Origin: UBA4465 sp002292365
Lineage (GTDB): Bacteria > Bacteroidota > Bacteroidia > Cytophagales > Cyclobacteriaceae
Assembly (NCBI GenBank): GCA_943788615.1
Contig: CALSQY010000001.1
Span: forward strand, 558,001-622,000
Direction of reading: 5' to 3'
Length of the DNA: 64,000 nucleotides
Positions 16,000 to 21,716 of the stretch are shown here, piece after piece. The translations under genes were made by a program, and so were the position numbers. Each line of letters opens with the position of its first letter. Positions within the stretch are counted from its first letter, which is position 1. The notes under the pieces were generated by a model. It did not search any database, was not told the DNA's origin, and saw only the letters and a program-made list of their open reading frames with translations.

Positions 16000-16058
16000 C
16001 AAATCATTCCTCCTTAGCTCAGTTGGTTAGAGCATCTGACTGTTAATCAGAGGGTCCT
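16000..16058 (+). repeat. Right attachment-site repeat (attR-like)
   Basis: The 59 bases match 6266-6324 exactly. After this point the two tRNA copies differ by a compensatory pair change in the T stem (T-A to A-T) and one A-to-G change that makes a G-U pair in the acceptor stem. Both genes thus remain foldable. Confidence 0.75.
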
Positions 16059-16081
16059 AGGTTCGAGCCCTAGAGGGGGAG
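16008..16081 (+). tRNA. tRNA-Asn (GTT anticodon), second copy
   Basis: The cloverleaf is the same as the first copy. The acceptor stem is TCCTCCT/AGGGGGA with one G-U pair, the T arm is CTAGG-TTCGAGC-CCTAG, the anticodon is GTT, the discriminator is G and CCA is not encoded. Together with the first copy it brackets the integrated element. Either it was restored by the element's attachment site, or the locus originally held two tRNA-Asn genes. Confidence 0.96.
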
Positions 16082-16095
16082 CATTGATAATTAAG

Positions 16096-16123
16096 GAGTT
16101 ACAGAAATGTGGCTCTTTTTTTT
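16096..16123 (+). terminator. tRNA-Asn terminator (second copy)
   Basis: GAGTTACA (16096-16103), loop GAAA, TGTGGCTC (16108-16115) form an 8-bp stem with two G-U pairs, followed by eight T. A diverged but ungapped relative of this terminator and its left flank occurs at 20375-20418. Confidence 0.88.
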
Positions 16124-16130
16124 ATTTCCC

Positions 16131-16152
16131 ATTACGTCATATTTACGTCATA
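16131..16152 (+). repeat. Paired 11-bp direct repeat after the second tRNA
   Basis: ATTACGTCATA (16131-16141) is followed directly by TTTACGTCATA (16142-16152), 50 bp after the tRNA. The first tRNA-Asn is also followed by a paired 11-bp repeat of different sequence (6419-6440), which suggests an analogous recombinase arm site of a different element. Confidence 0.4.
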
Positions 16153-16180
16153 TGTATCAAATAAGAAATGGGCAAGATAC

Positions 16181-16258
16181 GCTTAAATAAGCCTTTCTAA
16201 GAGCCTTTTTGGGTGTGTCAAAGTGTAAACAATTTAACTGAATAAAGGTTTATTTACT
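16181..16258 (-). repeat. Cassette-type palindromic site 2
   Basis: AAATAAGCCTTT (16185-16196) and AAAGGTTTATTT (16244-16255) are 12-bp inverted arms with one mismatch. The conserved core (GGGTGTGTCA-AAGTGT) lies between. In the sense of the gene 16250-16717 the site overlaps the stop codon and lies immediately downstream. Confidence 0.75.
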
Positions 16259-16717
16259 TCCCACAGGCGAATGGGGAATCAATGCGATAATTTTATATTT
16301 ATTATTTTGTTTTCTCAGAATATACGATGCTGTTCTCTCCTTGGGATTCATTACTGTACTATCTGTCAAAAATCTAGTGAAATTTTGCTCTATAATTATC
16401 ATATCATTTTTGGATTGATAATTTTCCCAATTATTTCTTATTGAATATCCATAATTATTTGCTTTTAAATCATCAAATGTGGTTTGTAAAAATGATTTAA
16501 CTTCATTTTTTGTGAAAAACATTAGTGTGGTGTCATTCAAGTAAAGGGTAAATGGTACAGCATAAATTTCTTCAGAAATAAAATTAAAATCACCATTGCT
16601 CCAAGCCTTGTTATAACTAGAGTAAAATTCCTCAATTTCTTTGGGAACTTGAATTGTTTGTGTTTGGGAGCAATCTAAGAAGATAAATCCCATAAGCAGT
16701 ATTAAGAATTTTTTCAT
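16250..16717 (-). CDS. NTF2-like (SnoaL-type) lipoprotein, 155 aa
   Basis: The N-terminus MKKFLILLMGFIFLDC is a lipoprotein signal with Cys16. Residues 25-150 fit the NTF2-like/SnoaL cone fold: an initial helix (IEEFYSSYNKAWSNGDFNFISEEI), a short strand with a small polar segment, then three long strands (WENYQSKNDMIIIEQNF, ERTASYILRKQNNKYKIIAL). These small folds bind ligands or act as immunity or enzyme-like domains, and no specific activity can be inferred. The gene is a single-ORF unit between palindromic sites 2 and 3. Two other NTF2-like genes lie nearby (18004, 19722). Confidence 0.7.
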   Translation of the reverse strand: MKKFLILLMGFIFLDCSQTQTIQVPKEIEEFYSSYNKAWSNGDFNFISEEIYAVPFTLYLNDTTLMFFTKNEVKSFLQTTFDDLKANNYGYSIRNNWENYQSKNDMIIIEQNFTRFLTDSTVMNPKERTASYILRKQNNKYKIIALIPHSPVGSK

Positions 16718-16752
16718 ATCTCAAAACTAATCAAAACGGATAATTAACCTCC

Positions 16753-16843
16753 GCTTAAATAAGCCTTTCTAAGAGCCTTTGTGGGTGTGTAAGAGTGTTG
16801 CAGAAATATTTTAATGAATCCCTCTGAGAAGGCTGAGAAAAGC
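16753..16843 (-). repeat. Cassette-type palindromic site 3
   Basis: The left arm (16753-16777, beginning GCTTAAATAAGCC) and the right arm (16820-16843, ending GGCTGAGAAAAGC) pair over about 24 bases with some mismatches, around a loop containing the conserved GTGGGTGTGT core. The site lies about 70 bp downstream of the stop of the gene 16915-17316, in gene sense. It is the longest and clearest of the set. Confidence 0.75.
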
Positions 16844-16914
16844 ATTTAAATTACCCCCTCATCTTCTTTGCAATCTCCTCAATATCTGCTCCTGCATAAT
16901 GTTTGTTTATTGTT

Positions 16915-17316
16915 TTAGTCGGTTGCTTTCTTTGAGCCATATAAACCTAACAAAGTTGCTGAAACAATTAGTATGAAAATGGGTAGAGGTGGTCCTCCTC
17001 CCATAAATAAAAAATTGAATAATGCCAATAATAAAATAGTCCCTCCAAAGACTGAATATGCAAGAAATATTTTTTTATTTGACTCATTATCAAATTTTAG
17101 CCTCCATAACACAAAAATAAATAGACCCACAGCAATTTGATGCATTGCAGTAACATCAATTATACCTTGCGCAAAGAAAATTAATTCCTTAGATATCTCA
17201 CCCTTGAAGTAAGGAGACATAAATTCTACGGGTGCCGTGAAAGCAGCAAATAATAATCCTAATCCACAAAGAGCATTGATTATTGAAATTATTGGATAAA
17301 TATATTTTGACTTCAT
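16915..17316 (-). CDS. Small four-helix membrane protein, 134 aa
   Basis: Four predicted transmembrane segments are seen: IYPIISIINALCGLGLLFAA, a second around MHQIAVGLFIFVLW, a third IFLAYSVFGGTILLLALFNF, and a fourth PIFILIVSATLLGLYG. The layout resembles DoxX/DUF-type small integral membrane proteins, but I do not recognise a specific family. The start is taken at ATG 17316. An upstream in-frame ATG at 17421 would add 35 residues, but those lie in a non-coding block that is repeated at 17647-17705, so that extension is unlikely. It is the only gene in its unit, which ends in palindromic site 3. Confidence 0.65.
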   Translation of the reverse strand: MKSKYIYPIISIINALCGLGLLFAAFTAPVEFMSPYFKGEISKELIFFAQGIIDVTAMHQIAVGLFIFVLWRLKFDNESNKKIFLAYSVFGGTILLLALFNFLFMGGGPPLPIFILIVSATLLGLYGSKKATD

Positions 17317-17476
17317 CTTAAATTGATTTTGGTTGATTATACCGCAATTTAATAAATTCCGAAATGTAATCTTAGAGATTCGATTATAAACCATAGTATT
17401 AGTGATACCATAACTTAACATAGTGAATGATTTTAACTACCTGTAGTTATTAATTCGAGATTTGTAATTATTTACT

Positions 17477-17505
17477 TTTGTTACTCATAATTAACCGTAT
17501 TGAAC
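17477..17505 (+). promoter_or_regulatory. Promoter of candidate small RNA 1
   Basis: TTTG (17477-17480), a 17-bp spacer and TATTGAAC (17498-17505) match the second unit at 17726-17754 exactly in spacing. A conserved block lies upstream of both (17391-17455 and 17640-17705; shared TAGTGAT, GTAGTGA/CATAGTGA and TAGTTATT). Confidence 0.5.
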
Positions 17506-17577
17506 AGTGCGGAAACAATGGCCTGGAAGTAGGCTATCTCTTCATATATAGCAGTGGCAATTTGTCACTGCTTTTTT
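17506..17577 (+). ncRNA. Candidate small RNA 1
   Basis: After the promoter comes GGAAAC, then hairpin 1 (ATGGCCT ... AGGCTAT, one G-U pair), a short single-stranded linker, and hairpin 2 AGCAGTGGCA ... TGTCACTGCT followed by TTTTTT, a clear intrinsic terminator. No ORF lies in it. The second unit (17755-17866) has the same order of parts, and its terminator stem keeps pairing through compensatory changes. The RNA lies antisense to the upstream region of the gene 16915-17316. Target and function unknown. Confidence 0.55.
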
Positions 17578-17582
17578 ACTTT

Positions 17583-17622
17583 TAAGTCATTCTAGTAATC
17601 CTTTTGCGTGTGTCAGACAGTA
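17583..17622 (-). repeat. Degenerate cassette-type site (6)
   Basis: In gene (minus) sense it reads CTGTCTGACACACGCAAAAG followed by GATTACTAGAATGACTTAAA, a diverged version of the conserved core and right arm. It separates the two candidate small RNAs. A clear left arm is not seen. Confidence 0.5.
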
Positions 17623-17725
17623 ATTTTCAGCCATTAAACCCTAGCATTAGTGATACTTCTACTTAATGTAGTGAGTGATTTTCGCTACCTCTAGTTATTG
17701 ATTGAAAGTCCCCTGTTTAGATACA

Positions 17726-17754
17726 TTTGTAGAGTGAATTGTTTTCTATACTGA
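17726..17754 (+). promoter_or_regulatory. Promoter of candidate small RNA 2
   Basis: TTTG (17726-17729), a 17-bp spacer, and TATACTGA (17747-17754). The layout and upstream block match unit 1. Confidence 0.5.
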
Positions 17755-17866
17755 GGGGTATGGAAACAGCAGCCACTTTGGGTAAAGGTGGCTGTTTATT
17801 CTTACTAATCATATGTTAATCTTTTTTCTTCTTTTGAAGCAGTTGCAATTTTGTGGCTGCTTTTTT
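17755..17866 (+). ncRNA. Candidate small RNA 2
   Basis: GGAAAC is followed by hairpin 1 (CAGCCAC ... GTGGCTG), a longer linker than in unit 1, and hairpin 2 AGCAGTTGCAA-TT-TTGTGGCTGCT (11 bp, three G-U pairs) followed by TTTTTT. Relative to unit 1 the terminator stem shows covariation (G-C replaced by T-G at the same position). No coding frame is present between sites 6 and 4, so this whole cassette-sized block (about 260 bp) would carry only the RNA. Confidence 0.55.
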
Positions 17867-17884
17867 AGATTGAGAACCTATTTT

Positions 17885-17973
17885 CTAACTCAGCTTAAAT
17901 AAGCCTTTCTAAGCGCCTATATGGCGTGTCAGATGTATTGAAACAATCTTAACTAAGTCTTTTGAAGAGGTTA
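17885..17973 (-). repeat. Cassette-type palindromic site 4
   Basis: The left arm begins CTAACTCAGCTTAAATAAGCC (17885-17905). The right arm CTAAGTCTTTTGAAGAGGTTA (17953-17973) pairs with it imperfectly. The conserved core (GGCGTGTCAGATGT) lies between. The site is 31 bp downstream of the stop of the gene 18004-18378, in gene sense. Its gene-sense right end reads GTTAGAA, near the attC core form. Confidence 0.65.
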
Positions 17974-18003
17974 ATTCTTAAAAGGAGGTCTTTAGGTTGA
18001 ATT

Positions 18004-18378
18004 TTATTCTATTTTAATAGTTGTCTTGTTTATAGCTTCTGAAAAATAAAATTTAAATTTTAACGTCCCATCTTCTTTAACTAAATAAGCACTTTCGAGC
18101 CATTCAAAGTTCATTTTTATTTCCCCTTCAGCTGAGTTTACTCTGAATTCGCCAAAATGTGTGAGTGTAATGTGGGCAGAATGGTAATCTGTTTCAATAG
18201 TAATATTTTCAAAATCTCTTTTCCCATTAATAATATCAAAGTCATTAACAAATTCAATAAATTCTTCTTTAGAATATCTTCTGCTATTTTCGAATATGTA
18301 AAAATCATCGGTAACTATTGAACCAAAATCATCTAGATCATTGTCTAAAAGATCAAAAAAAGTTTCGAATGCTTCCAT
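18004..18378 (-). CDS. NTF2-like (SnoaL/DUF4440-type) protein, 124 aa
   Basis: There is no signal peptide, so it is cytoplasmic. The pattern is that of an NTF2-like fold: an opening helix (MEAFETFFDLLDNDLDDFGSIVTDDFYIF), a helix (SKEEFIEFVNDFDII), then strands (ITIETDYHSAHITLTHFGEFRV, EIKMNFEWLESAYLVKEDG, KFKFYFSEAI). It is strongly acidic (many Asp and Glu). The start is the ATG at 18378; a GTG at 18381 is an alternative. Its 5' end abuts the beheaded start of the divergent BspA-like gene at 18376, which suggests that a recombination junction lies here. Ligand or activity unknown. Confidence 0.65.
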   Translation of the reverse strand: MEAFETFFDLLDNDLDDFGSIVTDDFYIFENSRRYSKEEFIEFVNDFDIINGKRDFENITIETDYHSAHITLTHFGEFRVNSAEGEIKMNFEWLESAYLVKEDGTLKFKFYFSEAINKTTIKIE

Positions 18379-19288
18379 CACCTACTCTTCTTAAGTATCC
18401 TTTGTTCACTTGCATTGTTTACCAATTGTGGTGATAGTGATGATCCCGTTGCGGATGATCCTACTAAGTACTACAGATGACAGCACAGATGATGATTCTA
18501 ACACAGTATTAGATGCTGATGGAGATGGTGTAGCAGATGCTGATGATACTTGTGCTGATACTCCTAGTGGAGAAACGGTAGATAGTAATGGTTGCTCTGA
18601 TTCTCAGAAAGATACTGATGGTGATGGAGTATCAGATGATATAGATACTTGTGCAGATACTCCCGAAGGTACTACAGTAGATGAGAATGGCTGTGCAGTA
18701 ACCTTTATATATCTAGACGAAAATGGAGTTACAATAAAAGCTACTGAGTATGCTGTGACTGGTGAAAGTTATGAATTGAATAGTTTAAGCTATTTAGTAG
18801 TTGATTCAACAATGTTATATGATATGGTTGCTAACAATGAGGATGTGACAAAAGTGGTAACTACTAACTTAACAAATATGGATGCTTTGTTTGCTGATAT
18901 GAACTTTGATGATGAAGAATTAATTACTTTCAACCAAGATATTAGTACTTGGGATGTAAGTAATGTTACGAATATGCGAGCAATGTTTTTTGGTGCTGTT
19001 TATTTCAACCAAGATATTGGATTTTGGGATGTGGGTAATGTAACAGATATGGAAAGTATGTTTTATTATAATGTTGCTTTCAATCAAGACATTGATTCTT
19101 GGGATGTAAGTAATGTGACTATTATGAGTGGGATGTTTTCAATGGCCGAAATTTTTAATCAAGATTTAAGTTCTTGGGACGTAGCTAATGTAACAAATTG
19201 TTTAGGTTTCTGTGGAAGTGGATACAGTAATAGTTCACCCCTTTGGATATTACCTAAACCAAACTTCACTAACTGTAGTACGGAATAA
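18376..19288 (+). pseudogene. BspA-like leucine-rich repeat lipoprotein, frameshifted and lacking its start
   Basis: From 18376 one frame reads HHLLFLSILCSLALFTNC, a lipoprotein signal with lipobox, closely matching the N-terminus of the lipoprotein at 8305, but with no start codon. It runs into TGA at 18478 after GDSDDPVADDPTKYYR. The adjacent frame then carries two thrombospondin-type-3-like calcium-binding repeats (DADGDGVADADDTCADTP; DTDGDGVSDDIDTCADTP). After these come four BspA/DUF285 repeats of 24-25 residues (FNQDISTWDVSNVTNMRAMF and variants) and a short tail to 19288. One frameshift in the Asp-rich linker and loss of the ATG and leader separate this from an intact surface lipoprotein. 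Such proteins bind host or matrix partners. It ends in palindromic site 5. Confidence 0.75.
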
Positions 19289-19368
19289 GCCTCTTAAAGG
19301 AGTTAATTAAAACATTTTAACCACACTCAGACACACCCAAAAAGGCTCTTAGAAAGGCTTATTTAAAG
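19284..19368 (+). repeat. Cassette-type palindromic site 5
   Basis: AATAAGCC (19284-19291, overlapping the stop codon TAA of the BspA-like gene) and GGCTTATT (19356-19363) are perfect 8-bp arms, extended imperfectly inward (CTCTTAAAGGAG against CTCTTAG). The conserved core ACACTCAGACACACCC lies between. It is in gene sense for the plus-strand gene. Confidence 0.75.
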
Positions 19369-19386
19369 AGGTGATTTCCGCTAGTT

Positions 19387-19465
19387 TGAAAGCATGTGTA
19401 ATACAATGCACACATTATTTCTTGGAGTTGGTTGAAATATCTTTTTAACTCGTATTGGTTTAATC
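19387..19465 (+). repeat. Leader repeat, copy B (orphan)
   Basis: This is the second copy of the leader found before the lipoprotein at 8305. Here similarity stops exactly where the lipoprotein start codon would come, and the following sequence is a reversed remnant of another gene (19460-19584). It is therefore a promoter/leader whose gene has been lost or moved. Confidence 0.7.
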
Positions 19466-19584
19466 TTTTGGTCTATTGTCATCTCTGTAATATCCAAAGT
19501 GTCTGCAACACCTTCTACAAATGTTTGTAGCTTCTCTTTTACTTCTGTAGTTAGTTAGTTTGGGACCCCTGCTATTCTTCCCAT
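19460..19584 (-). pseudogene. Truncated small accessory gene with a nonsense codon
   Basis: From ATG 19584 the frame reads MGRIAGVPN, a TAA stop, then LTTEVKEKLQTFVEGVADTLDI...MTIDQKIK before running into the leader repeat. The pattern MGR-x-x-G-x-PN-K-x-TTEV is a common N-terminus of small proteins in Bacteroidota phages and mobile elements. Changing the TAA to a Lys codon restores it. The C-terminal half is missing here, and a similar C-terminal half is seen at 14493-14750. The product would be cytoplasmic, of unknown function. Confidence 0.5.
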
Positions 19585-19721
19585 TTTAATGTAAATTGTT
19601 AAAATGAAAAATTTCGTGAAAAAATATTGGGAGGGTGCTTTAGTTGCTCAACTTGTTTAAACTAACATTTTAATCGGAATGTTTTTTTATATTAGTGTTT
19701 TTTTAACTTAAAGATATTAAT

Positions 19722-20234
19722 ATGAAAAAAGTCACTTTTCTTATAACAATTACTTTTTTAATAATTAGCTGTCAAAATAATGAGACTAATATGAATAAAA
19801 ATGTTGGTGAAATTTTAAGTGGGGATAACGAAGGAAGTACCTACTCAATTGGAAGTATGGAAGATGCTCAATTAGCCTTAGATTTTTCAACTGCATTTGT
19901 TAATCAAGATTATGATTTTGTTACTGAGGAAAATTATTTAGAAACTATCTTTTTTTATCCTGAAAAAGGATTAGAAAAACTTGAGTTTGATCTACCCAGC
20001 TTAATAGAACTTGCAAAATCTATGCACGAGCCATATGACTCAATTAGAAGAAATGTTTATGATGTAATTCCAGTAGTCCCCTCTTACGATGAGAATTTAA
20101 CCGTTGTAATGTTTCCATTTACTGAAACTAGATATAGAAAGGATGGTGAAATTGAAAAGTATAGATTCTATGAAAGACATTATATCCAAGATGGTAAAAT
20201 TGCTGGAGTGAGAAAATGGAGTCAGGAGGAATAA
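19722..20234 (+). CDS. NTF2-like lipoprotein, 170 aa
   Basis: The signal peptide MKKVTFLITITFLIISC has a lipobox Cys at residue 17. The mature part (about residues 45-165) begins with a helix (EDAQLALDFSTAFVNQDYDFVTEENYL), continues with a helix (LPSLIELAKSMHE) and ends in three long strands (NLTVVMFPFTETRYRKDGEIEKYRFYERHYIQDGKIAGVRKW), an NTF2-like arrangement. It is the third such fold within 4 kb. No palindromic cassette-type site follows it. Its promoter region is T-rich. Function unknown. Confidence 0.7.
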   Translation: MKKVTFLITITFLIISCQNNETNMNKNVGEILSGDNEGSTYSIGSMEDAQLALDFSTAFVNQDYDFVTEENYLETIFFYPEKGLEKLEFDLPSLIELAKSMHEPYDSIRRNVYDVIPVVPSYDENLTVVMFPFTETRYRKDGEIEKYRFYERHYIQDGKIAGVRKWSQEE

Positions 20235-20665
20235 CAAAATAATCTACTTTTATTTGACAACATACATGGCCAGTGGGGGAATATATTTAAAATTATTGTC
20301 GAGGATGCCTTATTGATTATGGAACCTGCTGGCATAAGATGAAGTTTGCCCCCGGTTTCGAGTAAAATGACAATATTGAAGATTAAAGAATTACGTGAAT
20401 GTAGCTCTTTTTTCTTTTCATAAAGTGTAAAGCGTATGAATCAAAACTACATGTTAGGTTGCTAGAACTTTATACTGTTTGGGGTGCAGACTATCGATCT
20501 ACTTGTATGATGGAGACATTGAAAATATAATTTTTAGGGATTTTTCGTTTAAAAATAAATGGTTGGGCTGAGGGCAGTATAAAGAGTAGGTTTCCTCATG
20601 ATATTCGATGGGAAATTGAAAAAAATTGTATTTTACTATAACTTGATTATAAATAATTACCAACT
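20235..20665. other. Gene-free interval with a tRNA-flank relic
   Basis: No convincing gene is seen in these 431 bases. The only recognisable element is the terminator relic at 20375-20418. Just before it, GGTTTCGAG at 20354-20362 resembles the T-arm of the tRNA-Asn (GGTTCGAG), possibly a decayed attachment site. Confidence 0.5.
20375..20418 (+). repeat. Relic of the tRNA-Asn downstream flank and terminator
   Basis: Starting at ATTGA, this stretch aligns without gaps to 16083-16123, the bases directly after the second tRNA-Asn, with roughly three quarters of positions identical. It retains an imperfect hairpin and the T run. It marks a likely old right border of an insertion at the tRNA. Confidence 0.5.
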
Positions 20666-21283
20666 ATGAAAACTAAAAACAATATTCTGCTCGCAGAAAA
20701 AACGAAGCTGTCTAGATTTGATACGTTCACCTCTAAAATTATCTGGGCAGTGGACTTAGAAAAAATGATCACAGGAATAACCCGAATTGATCATTTAGTT
20801 TTTGTTACTAATATATCAAAATGGGGTGTAGGTCAATACACCTCATTATTGAAGTTTGATACAGGAGAAATTTTATGGACGATAAAAAAAGTGTTTACCA
20901 GTATTCTGATAACAGATCAATATGTTTTTAGTCTGAAGGGGTCTAAGTTAGAAGCTTTATCTCTTAAGACTGGAAAAGAGCATTTTATCATATCTACGAC
21001 TTTTAAATGGACGGCACCTAAGTTGGCGTTGATAGGGGAAAAATTATATCTTTATTCAAAGAAAAAGGTGGTTGAGGTTAATCAGAAAAATGGTCAATTA
21101 ATGGAAGTAGAATCCCCAAAAGGATTGGATATCCAAAGTATCACTATCTTGGTTGATGAATTTCAAATGAATATCAATACCATGTCAACACCTGATTCGG
21201 GAGTATATTTTATAGATGATTCGGGTTTAGGAGGAGATGCGTCAGGAGGCGACGGCGGTGATGGTGGTGGTGGTGGTGAATGA
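20666..21283 (+). CDS. PQQ-like half-propeller protein with a Gly/Asp tail, 205 aa
   Basis: There is no signal peptide. Residues 10-150 contain successive PQQ/quinoprotein-type beta-propeller blades (FDTFTSKIIWAVDL; FDTGEILWTIKK; LSLKTGKEHFI; VNQKNGQLMEV), each with the blade-ending G-x-x-x-W-like pattern. That is about three to four blades, fewer than a closed seven- or eight-blade propeller, so it may oligomerise or be a remnant. The last 22 residues are almost only Gly, Asp and Ser (GGDASGGDGGDGGGGGE), which is unusual. It is followed after 86 bp by a DUF4242 gene in the same direction. No function is assigned. Confidence 0.7.
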   Translation: MKTKNNILLAEKTKLSRFDTFTSKIIWAVDLEKMITGITRIDHLVFVTNISKWGVGQYTSLLKFDTGEILWTIKKVFTSILITDQYVFSLKGSKLEALSLKTGKEHFIISTTFKWTAPKLALIGEKLYLYSKKKVVEVNQKNGQLMEVESPKGLDIQSITILVDEFQMNINTMSTPDSGVYFIDDSGLGGDASGGDGGDGGGGGE

Positions 21284-21369
21284 TAAAGACTACATTATTT
21301 TGATTGGACTAGTTGTCTGATTTTGAAATGCATTGTACTTTTACTACTTCATTAACTATATAAATAAAC

Positions 21370-21657
21370 ATGAATAAATTTATTATTAAAAGAGCTATGA
21401 CTGGAGTTTCAGGAGCACCCAAGCATGAGTTAGACAAGGCAGGGAAGGCTTCTGAAGCCGTCCTTATAGAGATGCGAGCAGAGGGTAAGGAGATCCAACA
21501 AGAGCAAAGTTACGTAGCTGGAGATGCTATTTATTGTATTTATCATGCAGCATCAGAAGATTTGATTCGGGAACATGCAGAACGATCGAATGGGGTAGTC
21601 ACTGAGATCACCGAAATAACGACACTCATTAAGCACAATACTTCTGTGGTGAGTTAA
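21370..21657 (+). CDS. DUF4242 family protein, 95 aa
   Basis: The small alpha/beta barrel-type protein shows the DUF4242 signature: IIKRAMTGVSGAPKHEL at the start, QSYVAGDAIYCIYHAASEDLIREHAE in the middle, ending in VTEITEI. A characterised relative in Streptomyces binds nickel as a dimer. The H-x-x (YHA, REHA) residues here would fit metal or ligand binding, but this is family inference. It is cytoplasmic, 95 residues (usual length about 90) and is followed by a strong terminator at 21676-21716. Confidence 0.8.
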   Translation: MNKFIIKRAMTGVSGAPKHELDKAGKASEAVLIEMRAEGKEIQQEQSYVAGDAIYCIYHAASEDLIREHAERSNGVVTEITEITTLIKHNTSVVS

Positions 21658-21675
21658 ATATTTAAGTTTTGAAAA

Positions 21676-21716
21676 AAAAAGGCTTTCTAATGCTTACTTG
21701 AAAGCCTTTATTTTTT
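21676..21716 (+). terminator. Intrinsic terminator after DUF4242
   Basis: AAAGGCTTTC (21678-21687) and GAAAGCCTTT (21700-21709) form a perfect 10-bp stem, preceded by an A run and followed by TTTATTTTTT. It ends the plus-strand unit 20666-21657. Confidence 0.92.

Larger units (their letters stand above)
6266..16058. mobile_element. Integrated element at tRNA-Asn (about 9.8 kb)
   Basis: The element is bounded by a perfect 59-bp direct repeat overlapping two complete tRNA-Asn genes. It contains, from left to right: a paired 11-bp repeat, an AT-rich leader with a DnaA box, a CHC2 zinc-finger gene, an initiator-like gene with internal iterons, a coiled-coil lipoprotein, a zinc-module HNH nuclease, a nuclease-helicase, a small recombinase-overlapping ORF and a tyrosine recombinase. 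No relaxase, VirB/Tra genes or phage structural genes are seen. It therefore looks like a self-replicating but non-conjugative integrative element or satellite carrying possible defence cargo. The exact recombination point within the 59 bp cannot be seen. Confidence 0.75.
16082..20374. mobile_element. Possible second, decayed insertion next to tRNA-Asn
   Basis: This block of small accessory genes lies between the second tRNA-Asn and a degenerate copy of the tRNA's downstream terminator at 20375. It contains the palindromic cassette-type sites, candidate small RNAs, a duplicated leader and broken genes, but no recombinase of its own. I infer a second element, or an array of cassettes, inserted at the same tRNA and now lacking its integrase. 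The boundaries are tentative. Confidence 0.4.

Noticed and set aside
17317..17421. Longer start for the small membrane protein
   Set aside because: The extra residues are encoded by a block that is repeated as non-coding sequence at 17640-17705.
17391..17866. Retron or group II intron RNA
   Set aside because: No reverse transcriptase is encoded nearby and the two units end in simple terminators.
16181..19368. A standard integron with attI and IntI
   Set aside because: No IntI-type integrase or attI is seen, and the palindromic sites lack clear attC core triplets. The tyrosine recombinase at 14896 sits beside a tRNA and looks like a phage-type integrase.
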